DNA of 64,000 bases. Source: Gorsachius magnificus (taxonomy: Eukaryota > Chordata > Aves > Pelecaniformes > Ardeidae). The stretch covers positions 23,311,821 to 23,375,820 of the forward strand of contig CM067081.1 of assembly GCA_034008185.1 (NCBI GenBank). The letters run 5' to 3'. The position numbers were made by a program, and so were the translations under genes. How positions within the stretch are numbered: position 1 is the first letter of the stretch; each line of letters opens with the position of its first letter. Positions 44,926 through 59,800 of this stretch are shown in pieces. The notes beneath the pieces were generated by a model. The model searched no databases. It saw nothing but the letters and a program-made list of their open reading frames with translations, and was not told the DNA's origin.

Positions 44926-47900
44926 AAGTGGTTTGTGGAATTAATGCTTTTAATGGGTTTCCTAACTGATGTGGGCCTCTCCCCTCTAAGGGAAAGGAGG
45001 ACCAGCGCTTCATGGTCCTTCAGCGTTGTGTCAGGGCAAGAGTGCCACCTATAGGCTTATATATATACCTCGCCTTGCTATACTTACCTATCTCTCTTGG
45101 AGACATCATTTCAGCTAGGAGATGGGGGGACCAAAGTGGAGATCTGCCGTGGCTGAATTTTGATGCATGAGCTGGGAATTACTCTTCTGAGTAATGGGAA
45201 GGTAGCTGAGTGGGCATTGAGGCCACCAATGGCTGCCAGGGTCAGCGTATCCAACAAAGCAGGATACTTGTACATTTCCACTGAAGAGCTGTGGATAGTT
45301 TCTCTATTTCCCTGCAGGAATCATAGCACCGTAATAGAAGCCCCAGCCTTTTGGAAAATGTCCAACAATTTAAGTGGGATCAAGGAAAAAGTATCTTTGG
45401 AGAATGTGGGACTATCTTTGGTTTAAATAAACAGATGTTGTTTGCAGCCCAGATGATGTTTGCAGTCCTTATTTTGCTGGACGCTGGTTGTGTTCTCCTT
45501 AATAATCCTTTTTGGAAGGACAGCACCTATAATATCAGCTAGGCTCTGCTGCAGTGACCATGCTGGACAGATGTGGCTTTGCAGCATAGAATTCATCTCG
45601 CCGTTGGTCAGGATCGGGGCTGGAGACGTTCCACAGAACACATCCCCGTGAATTCTTGCTGGTCTGGCTTGCAGTGGTAATAGGGTGTCCTGAAGACCTT
45701 TCCACCTCAGGCCTTCAAACACCCCTTAGGATGAGTGCCGCTGTTGATTCCACATTAATTTAAGCCCAGCTTTCAGGTAGGGAAAGCGATTAGGGTATGC
45801 TTTCAAAATCAGTCTGGATTGTTGATAGAGAGCACTTCTGTACTAGAAATGCCCAGCTAGAGGATCTGACGTGACCTAAGCTGGATAGCTGGAGAAAGCG
45901 TGTTTTCATCAGTGGTGGTAGGTCCAGATCTCATTCCACTTTTTTCTGACTTGAAGAGCATAGGTGAATTATGAATCTTTCATTGGTTGATTCCATATTT
46001 TTGTGCTGTCTTTCATAAGTGTACATAATAAAAACAACTGCTGCTTATTAACTGCTGTTAAGGCAAATCTTCACCTGCCAACCACTTCTTTTAATCAAAA
46101 ATTGGGTGTATAAAGCCAGGTTTGTATTGTGTCTGCAGTTGCTCATATTTTGCAGCACCAGCATCCCATTTATAAGGTATCTTAAAGGTAGGATTTAAAT
46201 CCCAAGACTTAAAGCTGAACGTGACTTTTCAAAATACGTTATTAACTCCTGTGACTCAGAACGCTTCTTATTAGTTAAAAGTGCCTAGTCCTTAAAATAA
46301 GTAAATAAATCCATAAATAAGTAAATAGTGTGTTCTTGGTCTCAACTTCCCGTAGGAGTGGGTTGCAGCCTTGTTACTCAAACAGGAGGGGACTGCACCT
46401 TATGTTAACATTGCAGCAGTGATGCTTCAAAGGTGTTTCTTGTTTATCTGTGAGCCTCTAATGTTGTCTTTGTTTAGTGTCAGTGCACATTGTATGCATA
46501 ACAGAATTTGTTCAGGTGAGGGTATGCTGTTGCCATAGCCACAAACACTTGTTAATTAGACTTTATTATTATGTCGGACAGAAATCCTCCAAAAAGTTCA
46601 TTTTCATCAACCTGGTACTGAATGTAGATCACAAAACAATGTGAAAGAGGAGAAAAAAAACAATTTATGATTGGACTTCATGAAATACTTTTATTAGTTT
46701 TGACTGTCAGGGATATAGTAACGTGCAGTTCTTATGTTTGTTGTTGTGCCGCTTCTCTTTTGTAAATCCCTTTTGAATTATTTACAATGAATCATGAACA
46801 TCCAAGAAAAGCCCAAGAGATTTGACATGTAACATGACTTAAAGGCAAAAACAGACCCTGGTTTTTAGACCGATCCAAGTTCACTTCACAGAAGTTTCTT
46901 GAGGTGCAGTTGTAAGAGCGTTCCTTAGTGACTATGAAATTTCTACAGAAAACTAGTTAACAAAGAAGATGTAAATGTTTGTAGATCAATGGAATAATGT
47001 AGCAGGAGGGGGTTGCTTTTCCTGCACACACAGAACTGGGTTTTGTGTCATGGCTGCAAGTTGATCACTGGGAAGCACATTTCCTCTCCTGCCCTATCGG
47101 AGCTCTCATTAATAATTATGTCTTTTCAGTTAATTAAACTGGAACAACACAATAGTAGACTTGCTTGGATAAGTAGCAAGAAAACATATTTGGATTGTGT
47201 TTGGAGGAGGATTTTATTCGTTTTATCAGTGGAGTCACTGATCCACCAAATCTTTATTCATGTGAGTGATCTTTGCACTTGCAAATAATCCTGTTGTAGC
47301 TCACCATCTATGAATGAAACTCTCGTCTGCATTAATATACACTCCTTGTTTTAGCGACTGTCAATAGGAAATAATCAAGAGTAAACGTTAAAGAGGACAT
47401 AGCTCCAATTAAAAAAAAAAAAGCCTTAAAAATTTTGCAAACTATACACTCACACCCTCATTTCCAGATGCAATAATCGTAAGACAGAAAAACACTCAAA
47501 CACTTTTATGCCAAATATTTAGCAGCCTCTCAAAGTCTCAAATGAACACTGTGGATATATCTTCCTTATTTATTTTACATCAGTTTGGTATTGCTTAGAC
47601 TCTAAATTCGCCACATACAGTTTTAGTAACTCTCAGGCTGTTACCCCCCACCTCATAAGACGCTTCTAGAAGGCGCCATCTGTATTGAATCTCAAAACAT
47701 TGAATCTCCGTCTGCACGCAACAGAAATTAAACTGCTGTTTGTAAGGGAAAGCAAGAAGAATATGCTCTTTTTACACAAAATTGCTCTTCATACAATATT
47801 CACCTTTATCCAAAATGATGAGCCTTGCGTTCTGACTGGGAAGTTGAGCCAAATACTTCAGGCTAAGGAACGGTGCAAGTTCTGCATAATTCTCCCGAGA

Positions 47901-50900
47901 GCATCCCATGTCTTTCACATTGCAACCGCATAGGGCTAACTGCACAAGTGCTGTGGTGCCCTGGAGGGGGGATGCAGCGCCCTGTAATGTTGCTGTAGGT
48001 CTCCGGAGTGGAGCTCAGTTCCCTTCTACAGCTTCCTTGTAGGGCCTTAGGCAGGTTTTCACATTGCTCTGGATATGTCTGTACCTAAAAAAAAAAAATG
48101 AAGTTTTGCATGGTCATAAGCACTGTAGGCTGTGTTTCTCACCTATCTTCTGTCCTCTTGGCTGCTCTGCAGATGGCCATCAGCTTCCCAGTGTGGCCGT
48201 GTTTGATGAGGTCCCATGGGCTTGTGCTGCAGCCCTGTGTCCTCCAGATCCCACTAGCCACCACTGCTGTGAGCCTGGCTGGGGATGCGGGCAAGCCAGA
48301 CCACCGTGGCTTTGCCAGTGAGCAGGGCAGGTTCGGGGCTTAGTTTCTTCTCTATAAATGGGGATTTGAGATGTAGGAATACCCAGCGCAGATACATAGG
48401 AACGCTTTGAGAAAAGCGCATCACAGCCTCATGCTGATAACCTCAGGCGCTCTGTATCACCCGTGAAGCAGCATTGACAGTCTGGAGAACGGCATGACAG
48501 ACAGACTTGCGTTCTGCCACCTCTGTCATCACAAGCCATGGGACATGGTCACAAAAAGAGTGTTAGAAGGATGTGACACTACAGTCACAAAGGAAAAATC
48601 AAAACTTTGTCAGAAAGTCAATGCAATGGCATCTTTAATGGTGTGGATGAGTAAAGGCTGTCTACACCCCAGTAGAAAACCAGTGTAACTGAGGATTTAG
48701 TTGGACTCTTAAGTCTGAAAGTGCCTCCCCAGAGAGCTGACAGAGACTCTTGCTAGCAAACAGAAAGGAAATCCAGCTGCCCTCTGCCATCCTCCCACCT
48801 GCGCTGGTTCGGCTTTGCGTGGGAGGAATGGTGGCTTCCCCATCACACCTGGTTCACAGTCCCTTGGGTGGCAGACGCAGCACAGTGAGAGTCTCCCCTG
48901 CTCTGTCATCGGCCCTGATCTGTCTCAGGTCTGTGCTGAGATGGCAAAAAGATCCTTAACGTTTGTCAGTTTTCAGGCTAAAGGCGCAACCCCTACAACT
49001 CAGTAGAGTTGCCTCAGATGCTTGTCAAAAGTGTATGGTGATTAGAATAATGAAGAAAAACTAACATATACTGTAGCTACTTAATCATTGATCCTTTCAA
49101 ATTGTACATTTAGCAGTATCAGTAAAGCCCACCTTCTGGAGATGCTTCTTCAGTTTGTGCCTGCGTGGTCACAGCTCGAGCAGGTTGGCCACTGCAGGGC
49201 TCCAGCTTGGGGGAGTTCAATTTTGTCACGGAGGATCTGGAAGAGGAGCATGAATGTCGGACCGTGGTACGAAAGGGAGAACACAGGGATGTGGCCTGGT
49301 GTTTGCTTGGGCAATCAGCAGCCAGAATAGTCTTAGCGCAGTCCCACTTCTCCCTCCTGCCAAGCGTGCCCAATCATTCCAGCCAGGCATGTCCCTGGTC
49401 CTCTGCTCACCATGAAACCCGTGGCCCAGCCAAGTCATCTGTGCTTTCCTGGGGCACGCAGACGGGAATGGGGAAAGACTACAGAAGCAGGAGCAATATT
49501 ACACGCAGCTTAATATCAATCGCGTAAATACAACCAAAGTCTGTTTTTTAGGAAACATGGGGGGGGCATTCTGCTTGAGACTCTGTGTCTTCTGAATTCT
49601 CCAGCTTTTCCTGGAGAGGAACTGCCTATGTCTTTTGAAATGTCCCACGAGGGCTGGAAGTTTGCCCAATGTTAATCATTCAAAATGTCTCAGGAGAGAA
49701 AAATGCCAGCAAGCAGCTAATTCGTAAGGAACAGCAACTACAGACAGTTCCTGGTAATGAGCTGTTGTTTAAGTTCAAGAATAAGAATAGGAAGAAAGGA
49801 GTATAACACATAAAGAAAACCAAGGCTCTGTGTGAGCTATTGCTTTGTCTTAATTCCATATATTATATTCAAATACCATATTAGCAGACACCAGATTAAT
49901 AGCAAAAGCTAAAAGGAAGGTAAGCAAAATGGTGGTGTCAATCTGGGTATCTAAACTTGGGCAGCTCTGCCCACAGCAGACCCCTAAATTAAAACCGCTT
50001 TTCAGCATAATCCGCTGTGTTGCTAAAGCAGCAGAAAGGCAGCGTTGCTGGCATTTTGTGGCATTGCTGGTTGAGTTTTTAATGCTCCTCTAGCCAGTGC
50101 TGGGGGTTAGTGCCTTTCTGAACCCCTCTGTGCAGAGAAGGCACTTGCAATGTCCATGGAGGACAGAATATGTTTTGTCCAGAAAAGAGTTTGACTCTAA
50201 CTGTTACCTCCTTCTTTCTCTCCTGACCTCGATTTACTAAGGTGGGGGATGCCCAGGGGAGAGGCTGGTGGAGTTTCCCATGGTCTGGCCCTGCGCCTCC
50301 CTCCCTGAGGACCCCAGCAAGATGCTGTGGTGGGGCACGGCTACTGCAAAGACCCCCTTCACCTCAAACGCCCGAGACCATTCTGGTTAAATAAATCTCT
50401 GGGAGAAAGCATGGGCTCCGAGGAAAGTGGATGGTACCATATCAATGAGCAAATCCTCAACTGCTGCGACGCAGTGAAGTTGTGCTGCTGTCAGCAGAGC
50501 CGGGCTGGTTTGCAGCAGCTAAGCACCCAGCTCTGTCTCCATCCCGCAGCTAGCCAGTAGGGTGAAGGGGGAGGGAAGCCAAAAGAGCAGTGTGGGTTCA
50601 CCAGCAGCTCCTACCCACCCCGGTTTTACCCCTGGGGCTCACTATTTGGGTACTGCTTCCCCCAGCCCTCAGCACTGCCTGTCCAGCAGCAGGATTTTGC
50701 ATCCCCTTTTCTTGCAGACAGAGACCACGTGGCTCAAGGCAGGTTCTCCCTGAACCAAAAGGAAAAGGGGCTGCAAATGTATTTTCCTCCCTATCACCAG
50801 ACTTATAATTAGGTTGGTTATTACCATATTGAAAATTTTATATCTATAATGTGATTTGCAAATATATACAAGGAATTGTAGTCCTCCGTGCTAACACCTG

Positions 50901-53900
50901 GCTTTAGCAGGGTGTTTAGCCAGAGCAGGGTGAAGCGGCTCAGGCTTGGTGCGGCACTAGCATGGCTTTTGGTCTGCCCTGAGCTCCTGCACACATCCTG
51001 CCTGCAAGAAGCACTGTAGAGCTGCAGGCAGACGTACAGCTCCTGGAGAAAGGACCGAAGATGAGCCCTGCCACAGGGGAATCCCTTCCCAAGGGTGGCT
51101 CTGGGTCTGCCTCACCAATGGGTCCCATTTGGACTTGAATCCCTGCAGGAATCTTGCAAGAAGGGACTGGGAAGGCACAGCTCTACCTTTCTGTAGCAGG
51201 ACCTATTGCATCCTGCCCAGTAGGCTCCCTGCTGTCTGAGAGATGAGTTAAACTAGCAATCAGAGTCCACAGGAATGAATTTTACCTAAACTTCATTTTT
51301 CTTTGCCCGTTGAAAATAATTTCCCAGGCACTCCCACCCTCGGGAGGGAGCAGAGAGCCCCCACTGCGCTCTCATTACTCAAGATCCACCTCCAGCCGCT
51401 GCTGCCAAGTTTTTTTTTCCTTTTTTCTCCTTTCTAGGTTGAGCTCTTTAATAATTTCATGTCTCTTTCAGCCTAGGCTCCAGCCTGGGAAAAACAAACC
51501 TGCTAGCCTGGCGAAAGCCAAACACACACAGCCCAATTACCAGCTTCCCCACTGTTCCTTTGGGCCGGCTGGTATTCTCCCTGCCTTTGTTTCGCTGCCT
51601 GCTCCCTGCCTCTGAGCAGCTTCCTTTGACTCTGCTCCACGCAGCCGGACAGAACGAGATCCAGCAGGTAAACTGAGGAAGGGCTATTGTCCGGACGCCC
51701 CTCGCCTGTGGACCACTGCGGTGTATCGGCTGGCAGAGCTTCACGCAGGCGTACCTCTGTAAAGAGCTGCTTTGCTTTTTAATTAGGGGAAAACCGTGTT
51801 GTTTCTTAAAATACTTGTGCATGGGGAAGGCAGCGTCGATGTATCTTGGTAACAGCAGACCATGTGTCATGGTTTGGGTGCGGGTCATATCGTTCTGGCT
51901 CTGACTGTGTGGTTGTTGTCTGTCTGGCAGCCTGTGCCTTGGCTGGCGCTCATCCTGGCAGCCTTGGGAAGAGCTGGGGAGGAAGGATGGGGCTGCCTCC
52001 GCGGCCGTGTGCTCCCACAGCTCTCCGGGACAAGGGAAGGTGTGTGGGAGCAGCGCTGCGAGGACCTGGCCTGGCTGTCCTGTGGCGGGGACAGGCTGGT
52101 GCATGATTTGGGAGGTGGGAACCGGCAGGGATGAGCCCCTGCCGTCCCCCAGGGTGGGTGCTCACCACGGCAGGGTCTCAGCTCGTGCCGCTGCCAAGCT
52201 CCCCCTCTACAGTTGCAGAGGTGTCCACCTCCCATTTTGGAGGAGGGCAAGCTGTTCCCCAAACATGCTGCACCAGCTGAGGTCCCCAGAAGAGCTGGGG
52301 AGTCACTCCTGGGGGTGAGGAGGAGGAGCAGCCAGTCCTACATCCCTTTCTCAGGCAGCATCAGCTTGTCCCTCTGCCCTGGCTACCCCATCCTGCCGTG
52401 ACCCTGCCACCCCTGGAGCCCCAGGCTGTCCAGGTGAGGAGGGCTGGTGCTGAGGGCCAGCCCTGCATAGAGCTGGTCTAATAAATAAATAACCTGTGCT
52501 AATAAATAAAATGGGGCAGCCCCAGGGCTGCTGGCTCACATCTGTCTGGCTGCAGTCCCCTAAGTGGGGCAGCCCCAGGCCAGCTGCCCACGCTGAGCCC
52601 GGGCACTCTCCAGGGTAGTGCTGGCTGGTTGGGGCCAAAGCCGTGCCAGGGTGGCACCGACCAAAGGTGATGCTGAAGAGACAAGGTTGGAGTTGGGTGG
52701 GTTTCTCCCGCTGACTCAGCGGAGTAGCATAGAGGTGCAAGGTGTGGGGCGCGCAGCTGGCCGCTGGTACCCGTCCTCGAGAGCAGGATGCTGCGGGAGT
52801 TGCGGCGGATGCCCCGAAACAGAGTCCCTGGGATGTGCAGCAGCTGCACGGCTGCTCTTTGAGATACCAACTAAAAATCGACTTTGAAGGGTGAGAACTG
52901 ACCGGAAACAAAATATCTCCCCATTAGCATGGTGGCTGCAGCTATGAATGCGCTCGCCCTGCTCGGAGGATTTACAGTTCGCGAAGGATTTATGCTTGGG
53001 GAGGGAGCTGGTGAGGGGAGCACTGGGGAGAAGCTTAAAAGTGAATTGTTAAAACATATCTCCATCTCGGCGCTCAGTTTATAAAACAAATTCTTTGGGC
53101 AGGTGCTTGAATTCACAGCCTCTTTAGAGGGAATTTATCAGCCCCAGGAATATACTGGTTAAGAAAAAAAAAAAACAACCCTATCACCATCAGCTGCTAG
53201 GAGGGAAAAGCTAATCATCTAAACTTTGCTGCGGGAGAGGTGCAGCTGTCAAAGCAATAAGGTAAATGAGTCTGAGGCTAAAATGGTTTTTGCAGCAGAA
53301 CTCTGCTCCCTGCTAAATAGGGGAGATTGAACTATAGCACCATTCCACTATTCCCTGGTAATGCACCATTTTGGGGCTGACTGGGTGGTCTTAAGTCCAT
53401 TGCCACAGTGGCTATATCGCTGATACCAATCAAGGCCCCGCAGCTGAGACCCTGAGTGACCTGCTTCAGCAGCTTTTTTCAAACCCCAATTCACTCATTT
53501 GTGTGGGATGCTTTTCTGCTACTTTATTTATGGGATTACATAAATGAGCCATTAAAAATGTAAATCTTCAGAACAGTTGAATAATAAAGATTTAAACAAT
53601 AAGCTCAGGGCGGTACAGTACAGAAACTTCCCCGAACCAGCAGTACTGCACCATCGTGGCTATGGCAACAATAGCGGGTTAAGGGAAAGAGAGAGGAAGG
53701 GGGAAAATAAAACATCCCGGCATTGTTACAGTCACTGGCACCACAGAAAGATTAGGGATTTTTTTTTTCTTGCAGAGTATTAGAACAATAATGAAGATGT
53801 GCCATTATGCGCCACAAAGGAGACCATGCCATCCCTCACATAGTGCAGGTGTCAAAACAATCGGGGCTGGCCCGCAGAATTGAGTTTAAGTGAAGTTTGT

Positions 53901-54544
53901 CCCACCTCACCACAAAGCGTTTAACCCTTCCCGGGCCAGAGCCAGCTACAGACGTGCCATGGCGAGCGCCGGCTCTTTTCTCCTCTCTCCTGCGCCATTA
54001 GGCATCTGGTCTGAACATCGTTCTTCACCAGCAGGGACAGTGAAGCTGTACGCCATGTGCCTTTCTGAGGAGGAGTTGGCCGCAGGTTTTATTTGGCTGT
54101 CCTCATGCTTATATCATGTTAAAGTACCTGGTGAAGCAATAACACAGTGAAGAATTGTACTGAGGTTTAGCTGGGTCCTGCTGACAGCCTGTTCTCTGCA
54201 AGGTATAAAATGATGGAAGTAGCTTCGAAGCTCTGTGAAGCTCAAAATATGTGAGCAGTCTAACTGACCTTTAAAACACCTTCCGATTTCAGAACCGTGA
54301 GACTTGGGCAGGATTCCCTTCTTACCTCTGTGCAAATCCATAGACATCAGAAGAGTTACTGTGAATTCATGCTGGTGAAAATTAGAAGTGAAGCTGTTTC
54401 ATAGTCTCTTGTCCTTGAAGTTCAACACCCTTTGCCGATTCTTGCTATCTTTACTTTTTGAAGACTGTTTACAGCAGCGTACCAATGTCATAATGAGTTT
54501 TTAGCAGTATTATAATGGCCAGCAGTCAATGTAGCACCACAGAG

Positions 54545-54665
54545 GGGTTGAAGTTGGAGGGCACCTCTGGAGGTCACCTGGTCCAACCTTCCTGCTCAAG
54601 TATGGTCACCTAGTGCTGGTTGTCCAGAACTGTGTCTGGAGGGCTTCTGAATATCTCCAAGGAGT
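54545..54665 (-). mobile_element. Old CR1 LINE 3' fragment
   Basis: GTTGGAGGGCACCTCTGGAG, then GGTCCAACCTTCCTGCTCAA and GAATATCTCCAAGGAG, match the antisense of the CR1 3' region in an older subfamily. The terminal octamers are not recognisable. It is about 120 bp and diverged. Confidence 0.8.
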
Positions 54666-56305
54666 TACGAGTATCTCCAAGCATCCTAGTGTTAGATTAT
54701 CATATTGTGATAATTTATTATAGGTGCAACTTCTACTGATAACAAGAGAACTGATTTCACTGGATGTAGACAATGAACACCATAAAAGCATGCCACCCCC
54801 TGAAGTTTTTTACCTGCTGTAAGGGGAAAGTAAGAATTCCTGGTAGTGGAAACAGGAAAATATTTCAAGGATACAGAAATGTCAACTATGACAGCATGAT
54901 GAAGTTTATTTTCTAAATGGTGACTCTCCCATTGGGCTTGTATGTTCGGAGCAAGGGAAGGGAGAGATGAAAAAGGAAAATGGATTTAATGGCAAAGTAG
55001 AGAGGTCACAGGAATGCAAGATGTAGACAGCTTTGCGGCGGTGAGGAAAGTCTTCCTCTGGGCTGCCTATGAGACTTTTTGAGATCAATGAATTTATCTC
55101 AGGGCAGAATTTGGATTTTAGAATGGATAAATCCTGTCCTCAGTCAGAGTGGTGAACTTGGTGGTATTTCCAGATACTTCCGCCTTATTGTGTGTGATTC
55201 TCTCAGGTGCAAGTGGTTGCAGGATTGGTTTGTACAGCCGTGGGCGCTAAGAAGTGAGGTCATGGACTGCAGCCCCATCCAGTCCCAGAGCACAGTGACC
55301 AGCCATGCGGGCTCCAAGCCTGCGCATGGCAGAAGTGCTCTCACATGGAGCAGGAGGATGTGATTCACATCGGAAGCTTATTCTGTGTTGCATTCATTTG
55401 CTGGATTTGGGTCTCAAGTGAGCAAGCTCATTCAACGGGCAAGGGATATATGCTGTAATCCAGCCCAAACGTGGCTTTGTGTAGTGCCACCCACCAGGTG
55501 GGTAGCACATACAGAAGAGGTGCACGTGTTGGGCAACCCCTTCAGAAGTCCCCGCATCAGCTTTTCCACCTCTGTGCACAAAGCGAGGGGATAGTACAGA
55601 GGAGAGCTGCCCTTGAGGAAGATCTTCCATGGGTTAATGAGTCATGTGTATGTTCAGGCTTCTCCTAGGCTTTGCTCCCATTGTGGCCTCAGTGATCTGG
55701 ATCCAGGTCCTTAAACATATTTAAAGAAGTAGTCATGGGCTACTAACCTGTTTGCTTCAGGGAGATAGCTGAATATTAATCTTAATCTTTTCAATCTGAA
55801 AGCAGGTGCTTTGTGGAAAATAGAAACTTAAGATCAGCCACTCCTAATGTCTTTTTTTTTTTTTTTTTCTTCATTCTACACCAGCTTCAGTGGGGGAGAA
55901 AGATCAGGGTCACTGTCTCCTCTAGGAAATATTTCAAGGAAAAGAAAAGCCAAATTTCACCTCTGGCTTCATAGAAGGAAGATTTGCCTTACAGCCCTCC
56001 CAATGTGCCAGCTTTTAAGTACTTTGGCTGGTGTCTAAATGGAGCTAGAAGTCTTCAGGGAGTGTGGAGTCCTAGACCGGAAAGGTGCATCAAGATAGAT
56101 CTGGGAGTCTCTCAAAGCTCTACTGCAGGAGCCGGAAAGTAGGGAGAGAAGCTGGTGGGACATGTGGGACTTGCAGCTGTGTCCTGAGTTCCTCGGAGAC
56201 TTCAGGGCAGCCCTGGCTCTGTGAGGGTGGTGATGGGGAAGGAAGGCTAATGCTCTCCCCTGTGCAGATCTATGATAGCAAACTGCAGCCCTGGGGGTGA
56301 TTCAC

Positions 56306-56832
56306 TGTCCTGGTTTCGGCTGGGATAGAGATAATTTTCTTTCTAGCTGGCATAGTTCTGTGTTTGGGATTTAGGATGAGAAGAATGTTGGTAACACCCT
56401 GATATTTTGGTTGTTGCTAAGGAGTGCCTAGACTAGTCAAGGACTTTTTCAGCTTCCCCTGCTCTGCCCGGTGCACAAGAAGCTGGGAGGGGGCACAGCC
56501 GGGACAGCTGACCCCAACTGGCCACAGGGCTATTCCAGACCATATGACCTCATGCTTGGGGGGAGTTGGCCAGGGGAGAGGGATCACTGCTGGGGACGGG
56601 CTGGGCATCGGTCAGCAGGTGGTGAGCAACTGCATTGTGCATCACTTGTTTTGTATATTCTATTATTATTACTTTTTTTCCCCTCTACTGTTGTATTAAA
56701 CTATCTTTATCTCAACCCACAGGTTTTAAGTTTTTTTTTTTCCTTCCCGATTCTCTCCCCCATCCCACTGAGGGAGAAGGGGAGAGAGCGAGCGGCTGCA
56801 TGGTGTTCAACTGCCAGCCGGGTTAAACCACA
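56306..56832 (+). mobile_element. Solo LTR (ERVL-like), second copy
   Basis: A 527-bp element running from TGTCCTGGTTTCGGC to GGGTTAAACCACA, the same family as 40647-41162 but in opposite orientation. A short A/T-rich region with ATTAAA and TTTATCTCAACCC near 56.69 kb is the likely poly(A) region. ATTCA occurs 1 bp outside the left end (56300-56304) and 2 bp outside the right end (56835-56839), so a target-site duplication is probable but not exact. No internal retroviral sequence is present. Confidence 0.85.
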
Positions 56833-59800
56833 GCATTCAGGCTGGCCTTGCTCCTTTGCATTGTCTTAGGCAGGAGCGCAATTGCTGCCTGCCTGAAATG
56901 GGTATGGTCCTGTGCTCACCTGACACCAGCATGAAGGCTCACCAGGGGCAAAGGCCATGAGACTCGCAGTTGCAGAGCTCCCCCACATCCTCCGGGTAGA
57001 AAACTGGCTGCCAGGGTCCACACGGTGCTCATTTTTTTACTTGCTTCTGGTTAAAAATGCAAACCAATACAACAAGCCCCTTGGGGGGATGAAGGAATGA
57101 GGGATGAAGAGCATCTCTCAGCCTTTTTGCTTTTGCTTGGGTGGGTCAGTCCTTCCACTACAGCTCCGAGATGCTTAGCAGAAAGGATGACCATGAAGTA
57201 GCAGAAAACTGAACTCCCTTTGAAATGGGTAGATTGAAGGAGCCTCCCCATAAGCTGCTATTTTCCTCCTCCTGCCTGCATCAGGCATCTGTCTCCAGTC
57301 CTCTGCTAGGACCCATTGCAGAAGGTGGCCAGGAGCTGAGGTTGGTGGAGCCGTTGCTGCTCCACTAAGCCACAGGCAGGTGAAAGCTGGGGAGCTTTGG
57401 AGCAGCAGCAGTGTGGCTGGGGTGGCCTGGGGGTGTGCATGGAAAGCACCATTTGCAGGGAGAGGTGGTGTCTGCCGCAGCCTGGAAAAATGGGAAGCTC
57501 TTGGAGCAGCAAGTCCTTCTTCTGACCCGGAAAGGAGGTAGAAACCTTCTCAACCTGAAGGTTGCGGCTCCTGCTTCAGGTCTGAAGAAAAGCTCCTATA
57601 CCTGAAAGTTTGTTTCTCCACCTCTAGCTATCAGTCTAATAAAAAAGATTCCACTGCACTTATGTAAGATGCTGTCTTTGCTCCTTTCTCCTTTCTTTTT
57701 TAACCTGTTTGCCCCCAAATGAAAGCAATAATCTGACACCCCAAATAAAGCTGAATTTTCCCTTGTCATAAACCATGAATATAATTGCAGGAACAGCATT
57801 AACTATCACCACACACTTAAGAAAAGAAAAGAAAAAAAAAAAGAATCAAACAACCAAAGCCAACCAGTGTGAATTCAAATCAAAAATGAGTGGAGGCTGC
57901 CTTATTCATAAATGTCATATGAGACTCCAGTTAAAAAGGCAAGCCTGTCATCCCAAGGCCAGCAGCTGTTGTTATGTCGAACAAAATGGATACAAATGGG
58001 TATTATTTTAAAGCGAAATGCTTAATCCCAGCCCTAACAAGCCCACTGTCCTCTCTGTAACCCTGTGTCATACAAGCCATGATCTCCAGTAGAGGGCTTG
58101 ATTGCACAGGAAATAAAATTCCCTGGCTGTGCCCTACCAAACTGACAAACACCCTGGCAATGTTTGAGTTACTATGGCAATCACAAAATAGGAAGGCCTT
58201 TTCTTCTTTTCCCCATCTCTGCATGCAGCCGCAGGCTGCTCCTGAATAGCTCACATCTGCAAAAAGTTTTAACACGGTACTCAGATAAAGAAAAGGATCC
58301 CAAAAATGGGCATTGACCCGTCTCAAAAAATGTTGCAAATTTTATATACAAGAATTGGGGAGCTGTGCCACTTTGCGCAGGTTATGTCATAATGTGAACA
58401 AAAAGGGATAAAAGCTGATGAAGGCTTTTGCTGTCAAATATGGAGAGAGGGGAAAAAGCAGAAGTAAATGACAGCTTTAATGCAGATGTAAGAAGAAAAG
58501 TCAAAGATGGGTGACAGAAAGTTGCTGGTCAATGAATAAGGGAAAATTTTTGAACACAAAAACCAGACAAAAGAGTAAAATACAATAAAAATCTCGCTAT
58601 AGAGAATACTGAGAAAAGTCCCAAAAGCACAGTGAGCAAAATCTTGGAGCTATCAAACCATGTGAAACGGACATGTGGTTCTTTAGAGCGGCCCATTTCA
58701 GGCATTAATAGCTCCCATTATAAAGGGGGAACCTGATCTCTGGCCTGGAAAGCTTTCAAGAAGCAGACTTTTTACAACAAAATTGAAAAGCAAAACAAAA
58801 CTGAACCTTTCTGCCTTGCACAAATTAACTAGGATTTCGGTCTTTCTAGACAAATTTGGTCCCGCATAATGAACTATTACACATTTTACCAGTTTTCCTT
58901 GGACAAATGCTTTCTGGTAATGGAGAATAATTATGTATTTAAATGGAGATTTGCTTTCTGGCAGATCTTACGATCATGCGCTTTCTGACAGTAGGCTTTC
59001 CACCATTAAAATATATTTATTATTGATAATAGAATCTTACCTTTACCAACAAGCTGATTTCAACCATCTAATTTAGATGCCTACATAGAGTATGTGAATG
59101 CGTGTTAAGTGCCTGATGGTCTTACCGGGCTATTTAATCCCAGTGAGAGGAAAGGTATGAATCCAGAATTTAATATACATGTCTGCTGCTCTGTGCTAGT
59201 TTTGCCTCAGACATCTGGATTTGTGGTGTGGGAGATGGAAAGTGCCACCACCACCTCCACGTAAGGTAGCTCCATCTCAGAAGAAGATTCAGTAAATTTA
59301 CTCTTAATTTGTTCTTATCTTAGGTTCAGTTGACATGTTATAGCTTCTGAAAGTATCATTGCACTTTAAAAGCTCTTACTGACAAGCCACATTAATCACT
59401 AGCATCTGAGAAAGGCTTAATGTGGGGAAATGAATGAAATGGCATAAAAAGTTCACAAAAAAAGTCCAAAGGGCCAAAAGAAGCCCCAAATCCAGTAAAA
59501 GTGGGACTGCATTATACATTCATTGACTCTTGTTCTTTTGGGGGTGTTTTGGTATGAAAAGAAAGAGACAATAGAAGACAATAGCAGTACCTTATCAAAG
59601 TTCATTCAAGCAGCTATTTCAAATACTTTTAACGGCTTGTCACTGGGTCTTGCAAGTCTCCGAGAGTCTAAACACTCTGTCACATTTGTGTACTAACCAC
59701 TTAAAGTGCTGCTAAAGCCTTTTGACCTGGACTGACTCTCCTTTATCTAGGTCAAAATGCAAGGCAAAGCTTTTGTGTTCCACGGCCTTCATTAAATTCA

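Noticed and set aside
51457..52911. Overlapping open frames of 100-215 codons on both strands
   Set aside because: A moderately GC-rich intergenic stretch; frames overlap in several phases, no domain or splice structure is recognisable, and composition explains them.
56471..56869. 132-codon open frame
   Set aside because: It lies within the solo LTR and reappears as an antisense frame in the copy at 40.8 kb; it is LTR sequence and not a gene.
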